From: Paraburkholderia tuberum STM678
Lineage (GTDB): Bacteria > Pseudomonadota > Gammaproteobacteria > Burkholderiales > Burkholderiaceae
Assembly (NCBI RefSeq): GCF_902833905.1
Contig: NZ_CADFGP010000003.1
Coordinates: 1-64,000 of the forward strand
DNA: 64,000 nucleotides
Reading direction: 5' to 3'
A program made the translations under genes and the position numbers. Of the stretch, positions 1 through 8,580 are shown one piece after another. Below the pieces are notes generated by a model, which ran no database searches, had not been told where the DNA came from, and was given only the letters and a program-made list of their open reading frames with translations. The first letter of the stretch is position 1. Each line of letters begins with the position of its first letter.

Positions 1-70
1 GATATCGAGATACCAGTCGCTTTTCACAACGATGTTCCTGGCTTCGCACGATTACCAACGGTCATCGTAG

Positions 71-499
71 TTCTTCCGTTCGCAATGGACGGAAACGCGC
101 AACCAGTTGGCGGTTATCGATCCTCGCGACGGCCGGGTTACCGACGCCATTCGTGAAATCACACGCGGTAAAGGCGCAAGTGTCGCGCTTGAGACGTCCG
201 GCGCGGCGGCGGCGAACCGGGATGCTCTCGATTCGGTAAGCCCGTGGGGCACGGTGTGCCTCGTCGGAATCGGCTGCGAATTCACTTTCTCATTGGCTAA
301 GTATTTGCGGACTCAATTGCGCATCCTGACATCGTGGACCATGTCGATTCAGGGACAGCGAGCTTGTGCCGACTTCGTTGTGGACCGGGGAATTAATCTG
401 GACGCGCTGTTCACAGACCGCTGGCGATTAGACCAGGCGGAAGAGGCCTACCAAGCCTTTAACCAACAAAGCGGCGGCAAGGGCGTGTTCTTGATGTAG
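71..499 (+). pseudogene. C-terminal remnant of a zinc-type (medium-chain) alcohol dehydrogenase
   Basis: The frame opens after a stop at 68-70 and reads 142 codons to a TAG at 497-499. The protein resembles the C-terminal half of medium-chain dehydrogenases: a VIDPRDGRVTDAIRE stretch as in the cofactor-domain region after the second strand, then GASVALETSG and a closing segment GINLDALFTDRWRLDQAEEAYQAF typical of the family end. The catalytic domain with zinc ligands and the GxGxxG loop are absent and there is no start codon or ribosome site, so this is a truncated gene. The 5' part may have been lost to a rearrangement at the window edge. Family is fairly sure; the substrate is unknown. Confidence 0.6.
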
Positions 500-644
500 T
501 GCGTGACCGCGCCCGAAGCTAGGAGTCGTTGCTGAAAGAACAGGATAGAAGGAAACACATGAGTACTGCGCCTATAGAAGCGGTCAAACGCTAACCGAAG
601 TTGGGCCAGCTTATTGCAGGTCAGATGAAATACGATGGCGGTCG

Positions 645-794
645 ATCGACCATGGAGCGCTCGCCGCGGCGAGCGCGGGCTTTGATAACTGGCGTAAAAC
701 TTCGGCTTTCGAGCGCAGCAAACTCTTGCGCAGGGTCGCGGAGCGCATGCGCGAGAAAGCTGACGAACTCGCTGAATTGTTGGTCTTTGCATAG
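645..794 (+). pseudogene. Aldehyde dehydrogenase N-terminal fragment
   Basis: About 50 codons ending at a TAG at 792-794 encode a stretch with GFDNWRKTSAFERSKLLRR followed by a helix ending ADELAELL, which is the usual helix pair near residues 45-95 of NAD(P)-dependent aldehyde dehydrogenases. The catalytic Cys/Glu and Rossmann core are missing and no initiation site precedes it. Together with the alcohol dehydrogenase remnant just upstream it suggests the debris of an older alcohol/aldehyde oxidation operon. Confidence 0.55.
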
Positions 795-1305
795 GCGTTG
801 CAGTGGCTGCCACGTCGCTGCAACTGGCGCACTGGCGTCTACGCGCCGAATCCCGCCGCCCTCACATACGGCCGCGCGAGGTTGCGTGCCGGTGTTTCGG
901 CTGGACGAAACCCGCTCGAGTCCCGGTCGGGGAAATGTACCGTAGTGTCGCGTGGCTCTATGTCGGGTCAATTGCGAGGCGTAGCGGGACGTCCAGGCAG
1001 ATCAACGCACCGTACGTCTTTTCCCGAATCTCTGACGACCATTTTGCCGGATATTGAGCTGCGGTACGTTAGCGAAACTTACCATCCTGTAGATGAAAAC
1101 GAACTGTACTTAAGCGGGCCCCACGCGCAAAATTAATAACACGTAAGGATGCAGGGAGAGGGAAGGCTGGGCAACAGGCCGGCAAGCAGAGCTCGCTTTC
1201 AGTCCCACTTCCGGCTCTTTCTAGCTGTGAGCGATACCCCAACTGATGGCCGCACACCGACTTTAAAGCATATCCGCTGCATCGATTCTTTCCGAGCAAT
1301 TCTTT
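795..1305. other. Gene-poor stretch upstream of the MmgE/PrpD operon
   Basis: No open frame here shows recognisable protein features or a convincing ribosome site. The only structured element seen is the 17-bp LysR-like box at 1067-1083. The promoter of the following operon is expected here. Confidence 0.4.
1067..1083. promoter_or_regulatory. Putative LysR-type operator (box 1)
   Basis: The sequence CGTTAGCGAAACTTACC fits the consensus GGTWAGCNNNRCTTACC shared by five intergenic sites in this window, including the T-N11-A spacing of LysR operators (T1069, A1081). It lies about 220 bp before the MmgE/PrpD start. It differs at only three positions from the box in front of the LysR gene (7841-7857). 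Confidence 0.5.
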
Positions 1306-2688
1306 ATGAACGACGACGTGGACCTCTGCCATCACTTTGCTAGGTTTGTAGCCAATACTCGCTATGAGGATCTGCCCGAAGACGCTATCGAGGGCGCAAA
1401 AAAGACGATTCTCGATACCTTGGGCGTGACGTTGGCTGCCAGCGGCATGGAGCCGGCAGTGCGCGCGTTGGTCGAGTTGCTGCAGCAAAGCGGTGGAACC
1501 GAAGAGAGCACGGTCCTCGGTTTCGGCGGCAAGTTGCCGGCGATCTCAGCAGCTTTCGCTAACGGCTCCATGGCTCACTGCCTGGACTTTGACGACCAGA
1601 CTCCGTGGGGCGCCCACGCGGCCAGTTCAATTGTCCCGTCTGTCTTTGCAATCGCCGAGCGCATGGGTGGGGTGTCGGGGCGCAGGCTCATCACGGCGGT
1701 AGCCATTGGCCAGGACCTCTTTGCGCGGCTGCGTTGCAATGTTGGCTGGAACCAGAACTGGAATCTGTCGTCGATGATCGGCGCATTTTCCGCAACGGCA
1801 TCTGCGGCCTACATCCTTGAACTATCCGCCGAGCAGACTGCTCACGCGCTCGGTATTGCGAGCCAGCAGTCGTGCGGAACGATGGAAGTCATCTTTGCCA
1901 CGGGCAGTGACCTGCGGGGAATGTACGCCGGGTTCACTGCGAAAGGTGCCGTGATTGCAGCTCTGCTCGCGCAGAAGGGTATCACTGGCATCAACACGCT
2001 GTTCGAAGGAAAGGCCGGGATCTTCAATGTCTATTTTGGCGGAAAGTACGACCGCGAGAAGATGCTTGATGGTTTGGGCGAGCGGTTCCTGGGAGGCACG
2101 ACGCTGTATAAGGCATGGCCGGCAGTCGGGAATTCTCATACCTATATCCACGCGACCATCGAGTTGATGAAGGAAAAGGGGATCGTGGCGAAGGACATCG
2201 AGACGATCCGAACCTTCGTTGGGGATTTCACGTACACCATGTGCACGCCGCTCGAAGTTCGCCGCGCGCCAAGCACGCTTGTCGACGCAAAGATGAGCTT
2301 GCCATTCATCGTTGGCATCGCCGCTAGCAAGGGAAAGATGGGCATCGCGGATTTCAGTGAAACGGCCCTGAAGGATCCCGACGTGCTGGCAATGGCGGCG
2401 AAGGTTGTGCCAATGCGAGACCCGGATCAGAACTGGACGTTCAAGCTGCCCGACGGTCGAATCGAGATCGTTACACGAGATGGCCGGGTGTTTGAACGGC
2501 TTGGGGACAAGGTTCCCGGTAGCTCCGAGGCGCCGCTTACCTGGGAACAGCTCTCCGAGAAGTTCGTCAGTTGCGCTTCCGTTGCGAAAGTTCCGCGGTC
2601 CAAGGCCGGCATCAGGAAGGCTCAGGAGTTGGTGCGGCAATTAGAGAATGTCGGTGATGCCACCGACGTACTTCGAGCACTTAGTTAG
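1306..2688 (+). CDS. MmgE/PrpD family protein (2-methylcitrate dehydratase-like)
   Basis: 460 residues, the usual length for MmgE/PrpD proteins. Family hallmarks are seen: an N-terminal helical region, the MAHCLDFDDQTPWGAH segment near residue 90, the SDLRGMYAGFTAKGAV stretch near 200, and a C-terminal lid domain with VDAKMSLPF. PrpD dehydrates 2-methylcitrate, but this family also includes dehydratases or isomerases of other hydroxy-acids, and no methylcitrate cycle genes are nearby, so another hydroxy-acid is more likely. A close paralogue lies at 34500-35885. It heads an operon-like series with a bicupin, racemase-like protein, aldolase and 2-hydroxyacid dehydrogenase. No good Shine-Dalgarno precedes the ATG, so the start is tentative. 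Confidence 0.85.
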   Translation: MNDDVDLCHHFARFVANTRYEDLPEDAIEGAKKTILDTLGVTLAASGMEPAVRALVELLQQSGGTEESTVLGFGGKLPAISAAFANGSMAHCLDFDDQTPWGAHAASSIVPSVFAIAERMGGVSGRRLITAVAIGQDLFARLRCNVGWNQNWNLSSMIGAFSATASAAYILELSAEQTAHALGIASQQSCGTMEVIFATGSDLRGMYAGFTAKGAVIAALLAQKGITGINTLFEGKAGIFNVYFGGKYDREKMLDGLGERFLGGTTLYKAWPAVGNSHTYIHATIELMKEKGIVAKDIETIRTFVGDFTYTMCTPLEVRRAPSTLVDAKMSLPFIVGIAASKGKMGIADFSETALKDPDVLAMAAKVVPMRDPDQNWTFKLPDGRIEIVTRDGRVFERLGDKVPGSSEAPLTWEQLSEKFVSCASVAKVPRSKAGIRKAQELVRQLENVGDATDVLRALS

Positions 2689-2864
2689 GAGATTGGGTGG
2701 ACTGCCCCGCAGAACGACTGCCTGTGGGCAGAATACTAAAGCGAAGGTGACGTGAGATGTGATGCATCGCTGCGAAAAGCGCTCGTCGAGTGAGCTGATG
2801 TGATCGCTTCAATGCAAGTATCAGTCAACGAAATCGCAAGATATCTTTCCCAAACCTATAGGAT

Positions 2865-2881
2865 GGCGAACGACGTTCGCC
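2865..2881. promoter_or_regulatory. Perfect 17-bp palindrome before the bicupin gene
   Basis: GGCGAACGACGTTCGCC is a perfect inverted repeat with 7-bp arms and a 3-bp centre, in the 270-bp gap between the MmgE/PrpD and bicupin genes. There is no T-run, so a terminator is unlikely. An operator or an mRNA hairpin is possible. The 7-3-7 layout is the same as in the LysR-like boxes but the bases differ. Confidence 0.35.
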
Positions 2882-2958
2882 TATGGATTGTTTTATATAG
2901 CGCCGGTGGGCGCATCTCGCAATAAAGCGCGGACAGATAGTGATCTAAGGAGAGTCAG

Positions 2959-3801
2959 ATGCGAGTTTCAGAGGCTTCGTCGACGGATTTTGGCAGAATT
3001 GGCAGCAACATGCGAGAAGGTGTTCTCGAACAAAAATTTCTTCTGCAGGGCAAGCCCGGTTCTCCGAATAATTACCTCATAAACGTGGGTCGCACGGGTG
3101 CAGGCGGCTGGACGGCGCCGAGTCACCGCCACAATTTTGATCAGGTTCGCTACGTGATCAAAGGCAGCTTTCCCTACGGGGAAGGAAAGAGCATGCCCGA
3201 AGGTTGGGTCGGCTACTTCCCCGAGAGCGTGTACTACGGACCGCAAGACCGCCCCGAAGGGCTGGAGATGATGGTCTGCCAGTTTGGTGGTGCGGCCGGC
3301 TACGGCTTCGCAAGCGTGGAAGAGCGTGAGGCGGCAAACCAGGCACTGAAGAGCAAAGGTGAATTCAAGGATGGCATCTTCACCTGGTACGACGAGTCGG
3401 GCAAGAAACATAACCAGGACGGCTTCGAGGCTTGTTTCGAAGCAGTGATGGGGCGCAAGCTGGAATACGCCAAGCCTCGCTACGCTGATCTCATACTTAT
3501 GAACCCGGCCAACTACGCCTGGATTCCCGAAGATACGCGGGGAGTTTTTTCAAAATGGCTCGGCTCGTTCACGGAACGCAACACACGGATCGGCTTCGTG
3601 AAGATTGAAGCCGGAGCGTCGTTCCCCGCCGGGATGCAGTCGTCGATTGAACTGCTTTTCCTGAGCAAGGGGAAGATCGACTTCGAAGGCAACGCTTACG
3701 GCCTTCACAGTGCATTCGAATTCGAGGCGAACGAAGGTCCGGTGCCGCTCAAAGCGGTGGAGGAGACCGAGTTCTTCCGTCTGGTGCTTCCGAAGTTCTG
3801 A
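2959..3801 (+). CDS. Bicupin-like protein, function unknown
   Basis: 280 residues preceded by AAGGAG. The N-terminal half has a cupin metal-site pattern HRHNFDQ near residue 55-61 followed by VRYVIKGSFPYGEGKSMPEG, a typical first cupin motif. The C-terminal half has a second cupin-like strand set (SSIELLFLSKGKIDFEGNAY) but lacks the obvious His ligands, as is common for the second, structural domain of bicupins. There is no signal peptide, so it is cytoplasmic. It lies between the MmgE/PrpD and racemase-family genes and is probably co-transcribed. A dioxygenase, isomerase or sugar-acid enzyme are all possible; I do not recognise a characterised homologue. Confidence 0.7.
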   Translation: MRVSEASSTDFGRIGSNMREGVLEQKFLLQGKPGSPNNYLINVGRTGAGGWTAPSHRHNFDQVRYVIKGSFPYGEGKSMPEGWVGYFPESVYYGPQDRPEGLEMMVCQFGGAAGYGFASVEEREAANQALKSKGEFKDGIFTWYDESGKKHNQDGFEACFEAVMGRKLEYAKPRYADLILMNPANYAWIPEDTRGVFSKWLGSFTERNTRIGFVKIEAGASFPAGMQSSIELLFLSKGKIDFEGNAYGLHSAFEFEANEGPVPLKAVEETEFFRLVLPKF

Positions 3802-3890
3802 TGCCGATCCAGGGCGCGCGGCTGGGCCGCACGCTCAACAGAAACTCGTGTTGTCGCCAATATCCTCCCTTCTACCCAGAGTCGAAAGCT

Positions 3891-4550
3891 ATGACTACGA
3901 TTGCGGTGATTCATACTGGACCGGTCACGGTCCAGCCGATTAAAGAGCAAATCAGCGAGCAAATTCCTGATGCGCGTGTTATCAACATCATGGACGATAG
4001 CCTGCTCAACGATGTCCGCGCAGCTGGGCATCTCACGCCTGAAGTTGCGAGCAGGATCCATTCGTACATGGCCAATGCGCAAGCGATGCGCGTTGACATC
4101 ATCCTGAACGCCTGTTCTTCCGTGGGTGAAGCTGTGGACTCGGTTCGCGACTTCGTCAGTACGCCGATCGTGAAGATCGATGAAGCGATGGCAGAAGAGG
4201 CAAGTTCGATCGGTCGTCGCGTGGGTGTCGTGGCAACTGTCTCGACGACGCTCGAACCCACTGTTCGGCTGATTAAACAAAAGGCGGTAGAGCTCGGCCG
4301 CACGGTGGAGGTCACCGAGCGGATTGCGGAGGGCGCCTTCGAGGCTTTGCTCAGCGGAAACACCGCGCAACACGATGAGATCGTCAAGAGCACTATCTCG
4401 AACCTGGCAGAGCAGGTCGACGTAGTCGTTCTGGCTCAAGTTTCGATGGCGCGACTCGTTCCGTTATTGAAGGGCGTACGGGTTCCGGTGCTTGCCAGCC
4501 CACGCAGGGGAGTTGCAGCTCTGAAACGTGCGCTCGGTAAAGCGCGTTAA
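3891..4550 (+). CDS. Asp/Glu/hydantoin racemase superfamily protein
   Basis: 219 residues, the length of single-unit aspartate/glutamate racemase-family proteins (arylmalonate decarboxylase, maleate isomerase, hydantoin racemase). The first active-site loop is present as ILNACSSVGE with Cys75. The position of the second catalytic Cys is VVLAQVSMARL, with Gln183 instead. A two-base racemase mechanism is therefore unlikely, and a one-Cys decarboxylase, isomerase or lyase chemistry is more plausible. The ATG at 3891 is chosen because the residues before it in the longer frame look non-coding. It follows the bicupin and precedes the aldolase. Confidence 0.75.
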   Translation: MTTIAVIHTGPVTVQPIKEQISEQIPDARVINIMDDSLLNDVRAAGHLTPEVASRIHSYMANAQAMRVDIILNACSSVGEAVDSVRDFVSTPIVKIDEAMAEEASSIGRRVGVVATVSTTLEPTVRLIKQKAVELGRTVEVTERIAEGAFEALLSGNTAQHDEIVKSTISNLAEQVDVVVLAQVSMARLVPLLKGVRVPVLASPRRGVAALKRALGKAR

Positions 4551-4770
4551 TTGCGAGCACGGAAGATACTCGGAAGTAGTCGATTCGTATCTGGTTTAGA
4601 GCCAGTCCTACGTTTCAAATGGCTGGAGTTCTGATCGAACGCAGTTGGTGTTATCGGGCACACTGAAAGGCGACGGCGGATAGCGAGCGTTTGATGCAGT
4701 TCTCCGCTCCATTAAGTGCGAACTGGTTTTGTAGTCGATTTTTTTTTGTGTCAGAGAATGAGGAGACGAA

Positions 4771-5568
4771 ATGAAAGTAGCCGCGCGGGATTTGGTTCGC
4801 AACGTCGTTAAGGAAAAGCTGGCGCGCGATGAAGTAGCTCTTTCCATGACCGTTAGATTGGTCAGAACGGCCGAGATTGTCACCATCGCAAAGACGGCAG
4901 GGTTCGATACGTTTTACATCGACCTGGAGCACAGCTCCCTGTCGATCGAGACCGCCAGTCAAATTTGCATGGCGGCGATGAACGCGGGCATCGCACCGTT
5001 TGTTCGGTTACCGAATCTCGCTTCGGACGTCATTGCCCGGATCCTGGACGGTGGCGCGCTCGGCGTGATTGCGCCGCATGTTGAGTCTGCTGAGCAAGCG
5101 AAGCATGTCGTCCGTGCGGCGAAATTCCCGCCGTTGGGCGAACGCTCGCATGGTGGTGTGCTGCCGCATATGGGTTTCCGTTCCTTCCCGACTTCCGAAG
5201 TCGGCGAAGCCGTGAATGCGGCGACCATGGTTGTCATCATGATCGAGACGAAGGAGGCGCTTGCCGCAGTCGACGAGATTGCCGCGATTGACGGCGTCGA
5301 CCTTCTTTTCATCGGGACCAATGATCTGTGCGCATCGCTGGGCATCCCAGGCCAGTTTGAGCACGAGATGGTCCGCGACGCCTACGCGAAAGGCATGGCT
5401 GCCTGCCGTAAGTATGGCAAGCATCTCGGTGTCGGCGGTCTCAATGCCCATCCGAAACTCGTCGCCGAGTTCGTTGAAATGGGTGCTCGATACGTCTCCA
5501 CCGGCACGGACATTTCGTTCCTGGTGAGCGGAGCGAGCGCCAAGGCAGCGGTGATGCGCGACCTCTGA
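4771..5568 (+). CDS. HpcH/HpaI-family class II aldolase
   Basis: 265 residues, typical of 4-hydroxy-2-oxoheptanedioate and 2-keto-3-deoxy-sugar-acid aldolases, which make a retro-aldol cut releasing pyruvate or a related 2-oxoacid with divalent metal. Family positions seen: FYIDLEHSS near 48-56, the Arg of FVRLP (Arg79), the metal Glu in MIETKEAL, and IGTNDLCASLG. The start has a good site, GAGGAGACGAA. A 220-bp leader with a T9 run separates it from the racemase-like gene and may contain its own promoter. In context it probably performs the final cleavage of a dehydrated sugar acid. Confidence 0.85.
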   Translation: MKVAARDLVRNVVKEKLARDEVALSMTVRLVRTAEIVTIAKTAGFDTFYIDLEHSSLSIETASQICMAAMNAGIAPFVRLPNLASDVIARILDGGALGVIAPHVESAEQAKHVVRAAKFPPLGERSHGGVLPHMGFRSFPTSEVGEAVNAATMVVIMIETKEALAAVDEIAAIDGVDLLFIGTNDLCASLGIPGQFEHEMVRDAYAKGMAACRKYGKHLGVGGLNAHPKLVAEFVEMGARYVSTGTDISFLVSGASAKAAVMRDL

Positions 5569-5734
5569 GCGCCGATCCTCACGGCCGCGAGACGGAAGGC
5601 CGGCGAGCGGTCGTGCTTGCAAGTGGTTCCGGCCGCGTCTCGTGCCCTTTAGATCGAGTCTGTCTACGAGCGCACGCATGCGTTTTCGTTGGTCGCGCAA
5701 CCTGCAGCGCTGCCATATCTCGAGGATATTTCCA

Positions 5735-6700
5735 ATGAAGAAAGTCGTAGTTTACAAGCCACTGCCCGAGGAAACGATTGAATACCTGCGCTCTCACGCA
5801 GAAGTCACGATCGTCGACCCGAAGCAGCCGGGCGTGCTGATTGAAGCGCTCAAAGACGCGGATGGGGCGATCGGAACCGGCGTAAAGATGAACGCCGAAA
5901 CTCTCGATGGTGCCCCCCGTCTCAAGGTGCTCTCGACCGTATCGGTTGGCTTCGATGCCTTCGACGTCAATTATTTGAATGGACGTGGCATCCTGCTGAC
6001 CCATACCCCGGATGTTCTCACCGAATCCACCGCCGATACGGCATTTTCGCTGGTTCTTCTTACGGCGCGGCGCCTTGCGGAACTCGCGGCCTATGTGAAG
6101 GCCGGCAAGTGGACGAAGAAGATCGGTGAGGACCTGTTTGGCGTGGACGTGCACCATAAGACGCTGGGCATTGTCGGACTCGGCCGTATCGGAACATCGG
6201 TGGCTCGACGCGCTTCTTTGGGCTTTCAGATGAACGTTCTGTACGTCGATCAAGGCGTCAACGAGCGCGCCGAGCGCGAGTATGGGGCGAAGAAGGTCGG
6301 CGTGGACGAACTCCTCGAATCGTCCGACTTCGTTCTGCTGCAAGCGCCGTTGACCAAAGAGACGCGAAACCTGATCAGCACGCCCCAACTGAAGGCGATG
6401 AAACGCAGCGCATTCCTCATCAATGCGTCGCGTGGACCGATCGTCGACGAACCGGCGCTCGTCGAGGCGCTGAAAGACGGCACGATCGCGGGCGCTGGAC
6501 TTGATGTGTACGTGGACGAGCCACTGTCGGTTGATTCACCGCTGCTGAAGATGGACAACGTCGTGACGTTGCCTCACATTGGTTCAGCGACACACGAAAC
6601 CCGGCATGCGATGAACAGAAATGCTGCGGAAAATCTTATCGGTGCGCTGAACGGCACCTTGAAAGCGAATATGGTGAACCCGGAAGTATTGAAGCGCTGA
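5735..6700 (+). CDS. D-2-hydroxyacid dehydrogenase (glyoxylate/hydroxypyruvate reductase-like)
   Basis: 321 residues, close to GhrB-type reductases. The NAD(P) fold carries GLGRIG near residue 149, and the family catalytic triad is complete: Arg233 in NASRGPIVDE, Glu262 in DVYVDEP and His281 in LPHIGS. It would interconvert a 2-oxoacid and a D-2-hydroxyacid. As the last gene of the plus-strand series after an aldolase, it could reduce the tartronate-semialdehyde, hydroxypyruvate or glyoxylate released. The start at 5735 has GAGGATATTTCCA upstream. A perfect inverted repeat follows the stop. Confidence 0.88.
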   Translation: MKKVVVYKPLPEETIEYLRSHAEVTIVDPKQPGVLIEALKDADGAIGTGVKMNAETLDGAPRLKVLSTVSVGFDAFDVNYLNGRGILLTHTPDVLTESTADTAFSLVLLTARRLAELAAYVKAGKWTKKIGEDLFGVDVHHKTLGIVGLGRIGTSVARRASLGFQMNVLYVDQGVNERAEREYGAKKVGVDELLESSDFVLLQAPLTKETRNLISTPQLKAMKRSAFLINASRGPIVDEPALVEALKDGTIAGAGLDVYVDEPLSVDSPLLKMDNVVTLPHIGSATHETRHAMNRNAAENLIGALNGTLKANMVNPEVLKR

Positions 6701-6710
6701 CGCACCGAAC

Positions 6711-6750
6711 GTTCGCCGGGCCAGGCAGGTATTTGCCCGTCCCGGCGAAC
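6711..6750. terminator. Hairpin between convergent genes
   Basis: GTTCGCCGGG (6711-6720) and CCCGGCGAAC (6741-6750) form a perfect 10-bp stem around a 20-base loop, placed between the dehydrogenase (plus) and the LysR gene (minus). There is no T-run, so it is probably a bidirectional or Rho-assisted terminator. Confidence 0.5.
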
Positions 6751-6818
6751 ATCGACGCAGCAGCGAAAAGTTGCTGCCTCTGAGACGTCAGCCGCCCCTC
6801 GGAGGTCCGTCAGTCGGA

Positions 6819-7748
6819 CTACTTTGACAGGTTCTTTACGATGTCTATCATCTTGTCGAGGACAGGATCGTTCTGTCTGCTCGGCCACCCGAAGATGAAC
6901 TGGGTCGAATAGTTGAGATTTGTTAGCGGGACAATCGTCAAATCCGTCGGATATGCGAAGTTCTTGCCCATGACTGCGAGTCCGATGCCCATGCCAACCG
7001 AGATGAGGTTGAGCTGGGACGCGATGGTGCTGACCTCTTGCACGATATTCGGCTCAAATCCCGCTGCCTGGCAGAAGGAATAAAGCTGTCCGTAGCTGAG
7101 ACTGCTGCTGGACTTGGGCACCACGACGAACCACTCGCCGGCCAGATCTTCCAGCGTGACTGATTTCCTGCGCGCCAATCGGTGATCGTTCGGAACGGCG
7201 ACACCCAGATTGCCCGTTTGAATGCATATCGAATCCAGAACGATGCCTTCGCGCTCCATGTTGATTTCGGTGCGCCGCTTTCCTGGATGCGGACTTGGTC
7301 CCAGGTGCATGAAGCCGGCATCAATCTTTCCCTCAGCGAGAGCTTTCGGCTGTAGCGAGGTCGACATTTCAACGAGTGAAAGGCTGACTTCTGGGTAGGT
7401 CTCGCGGAACTGTTTGACCGCCGCCCGGAAGATTGAATGCATCAAAGTCAGAGAACCATAGCCGATTCGGAGTGTTCCGGTCATGCCGTGTCCGACGCGT
7501 TTGGTAAGGACTATCGCTTCGTTCAAATCGTCCATAACGCGTACGAGTTGAGGTAGCAGCGTGCGTCCAGCGGCCGTAAGCTTGACTGTATGCGAGACCC
7601 GTTCAAAAAGCAGTGTTCCGAGCTCTCCTTCGAGATCGGCGATGATCTGCGATATCGCCGGGCGCGTGATGTGCAGACGCACAGCCGCACGGCCGAAATG
7701 CTCTTCCTCCGCCGCAGCGATGAAGTAGCGAAGATGTCGAAGTTCCAT
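6819..7748 (-). CDS. LysR-family transcriptional regulator (putative master regulator of the locus)
   Basis: 309 residues starting MELRHLRYFIAAAEEEHFG, the canonical winged helix-turn-helix start; the longer upstream frame has no LysR character, so the start is set at 7748. The DNA-binding domain covers about residues 1-60, followed by the linker helix and a two-lobe effector domain. A 17-bp box with T-N11-A lies about 95 bp upstream (7841-7857) and matching boxes stand before four other operons. Autoregulation and control of the surrounding catabolic genes are inferred. The effector is unknown, probably a pathway acid. Confidence 0.92.
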   Translation of the reverse strand: MELRHLRYFIAAAEEEHFGRAAVRLHITRPAISQIIADLEGELGTLLFERVSHTVKLTAAGRTLLPQLVRVMDDLNEAIVLTKRVGHGMTGTLRIGYGSLTLMHSIFRAAVKQFRETYPEVSLSLVEMSTSLQPKALAEGKIDAGFMHLGPSPHPGKRRTEINMEREGIVLDSICIQTGNLGVAVPNDHRLARRKSVTLEDLAGEWFVVVPKSSSSLSYGQLYSFCQAAGFEPNIVQEVSTIASQLNLISVGMGIGLAVMGKNFAYPTDLTIVPLTNLNYSTQFIFGWPSRQNDPVLDKMIDIVKNLSK

Positions 7749-7840
7749 CCTTCGGGTGTCTCCTCTCAACAGCTGCCGAACGCGTAAGCTGTCCGGCCTA
7801 TAGCGTATTCCGACGCTAATTTGTCTATCATTGTATCGTC

Positions 7841-7857
7841 GGTTAGCGACGCTTACC
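7841..7857. promoter_or_regulatory. Putative LysR-type operator (box 2), LysR promoter
   Basis: GGTTAGCGACGCTTACC is an inverted repeat with arms GGTTAGCG and CGCTTACC matching at 7 of 8 positions around a single A, with T-N11-A spacing. It is the most symmetric of the five boxes. A second inverted repeat, TAGCGT-N6-ACGCTA at 7801-7818, sits between it and the LysR start, giving the two-site layout common in LysR promoters. Confidence 0.6.
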
Positions 7858-8580
7858 AATTCACCATAATAGCTGACTTGACCCAACGGCGGTGCGATTT
7901 CAAACTTGTATCATCGTCGCTACCGATGCTGAGACACGAAACTGGATCCTTCAGGGGAAACCGAAAATGTTTTCTGTTCGCGTCCCGGGCCGGCTTCGTT
8001 CAACGGACGGCAGCGTTGTAAGGATATTCACGAATTCTCGACCGGATAGGGCGGCGCCTATCAAGCGGTTGTAACTCGTAGCGCGGGAGACATCAGTGAG
8101 CCTTTCAGGAAGATCATTGCGCACCCTTGTTGATAAATGGATTGGAGCGACCGACGGCATACGCGTTACTCAGTTTAGCCATGGTCGCGGCGAGCAATGC
8201 AGGTTTGTGCGTGTCGAAGGTGCGTCGGCCGAGTCCCTCATAGCGCTCATCTTCTTTCGCCACGATGACGGCAGCTGGTGTGTCTTTCCACCCGAGCGCA
8301 GGCGGCCTGCGATGAATCTGGGCGTTTGAGCGCGAATAGCGCGCTCAATCAATCGGAAGAGGCACAGGAGACCCCGTCGACGGTTGCGCAGCGGCGCGGG
8401 CACACGGGGCGACTGAGCAGGTTGATGGCGCGCAGGAACCGTGACAGCCCTCGTCAGTACCCGTGAGAGAGACGTCGCACGCGCGGTCCGCTCGGACGCG
8501 CGGCGGCAAACAGATTTTGTTTTCGGTCAAATAGAAGCGCTCAGCGAAATATGGGCCGATTGAATTAACAGGAGACTGAT
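7858..8580. other. Long leader before the aldehyde dehydrogenase gene
   Basis: A 720-bp stretch with one possible small gene at 8096-8329. It contains the inverted repeat GATAGG-N6-CCTATC at 8045-8062. No copy of the 17-bp box is seen close to the aldehyde dehydrogenase start. Just before that gene AACAGGAGACTGAT provides the ribosome site. Confidence 0.35.
8096..8329 (+). CDS. Small hypothetical protein
   Basis: 77 residues with a GTG start. The C-terminal half, LIFFRHDDGSWCVFPPERRRP, has a regular alternating pattern that resembles short conserved Burkholderia proteins of unknown function, which is the only reason to list it. The ribosome site is weak. It could be non-coding. Confidence 0.35.
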   Translation: MSLSGRSLRTLVDKWIGATDGIRVTQFSHGRGEQCRFVRVEGASAESLIALIFFRHDDGSWCVFPPERRRPAMNLGV

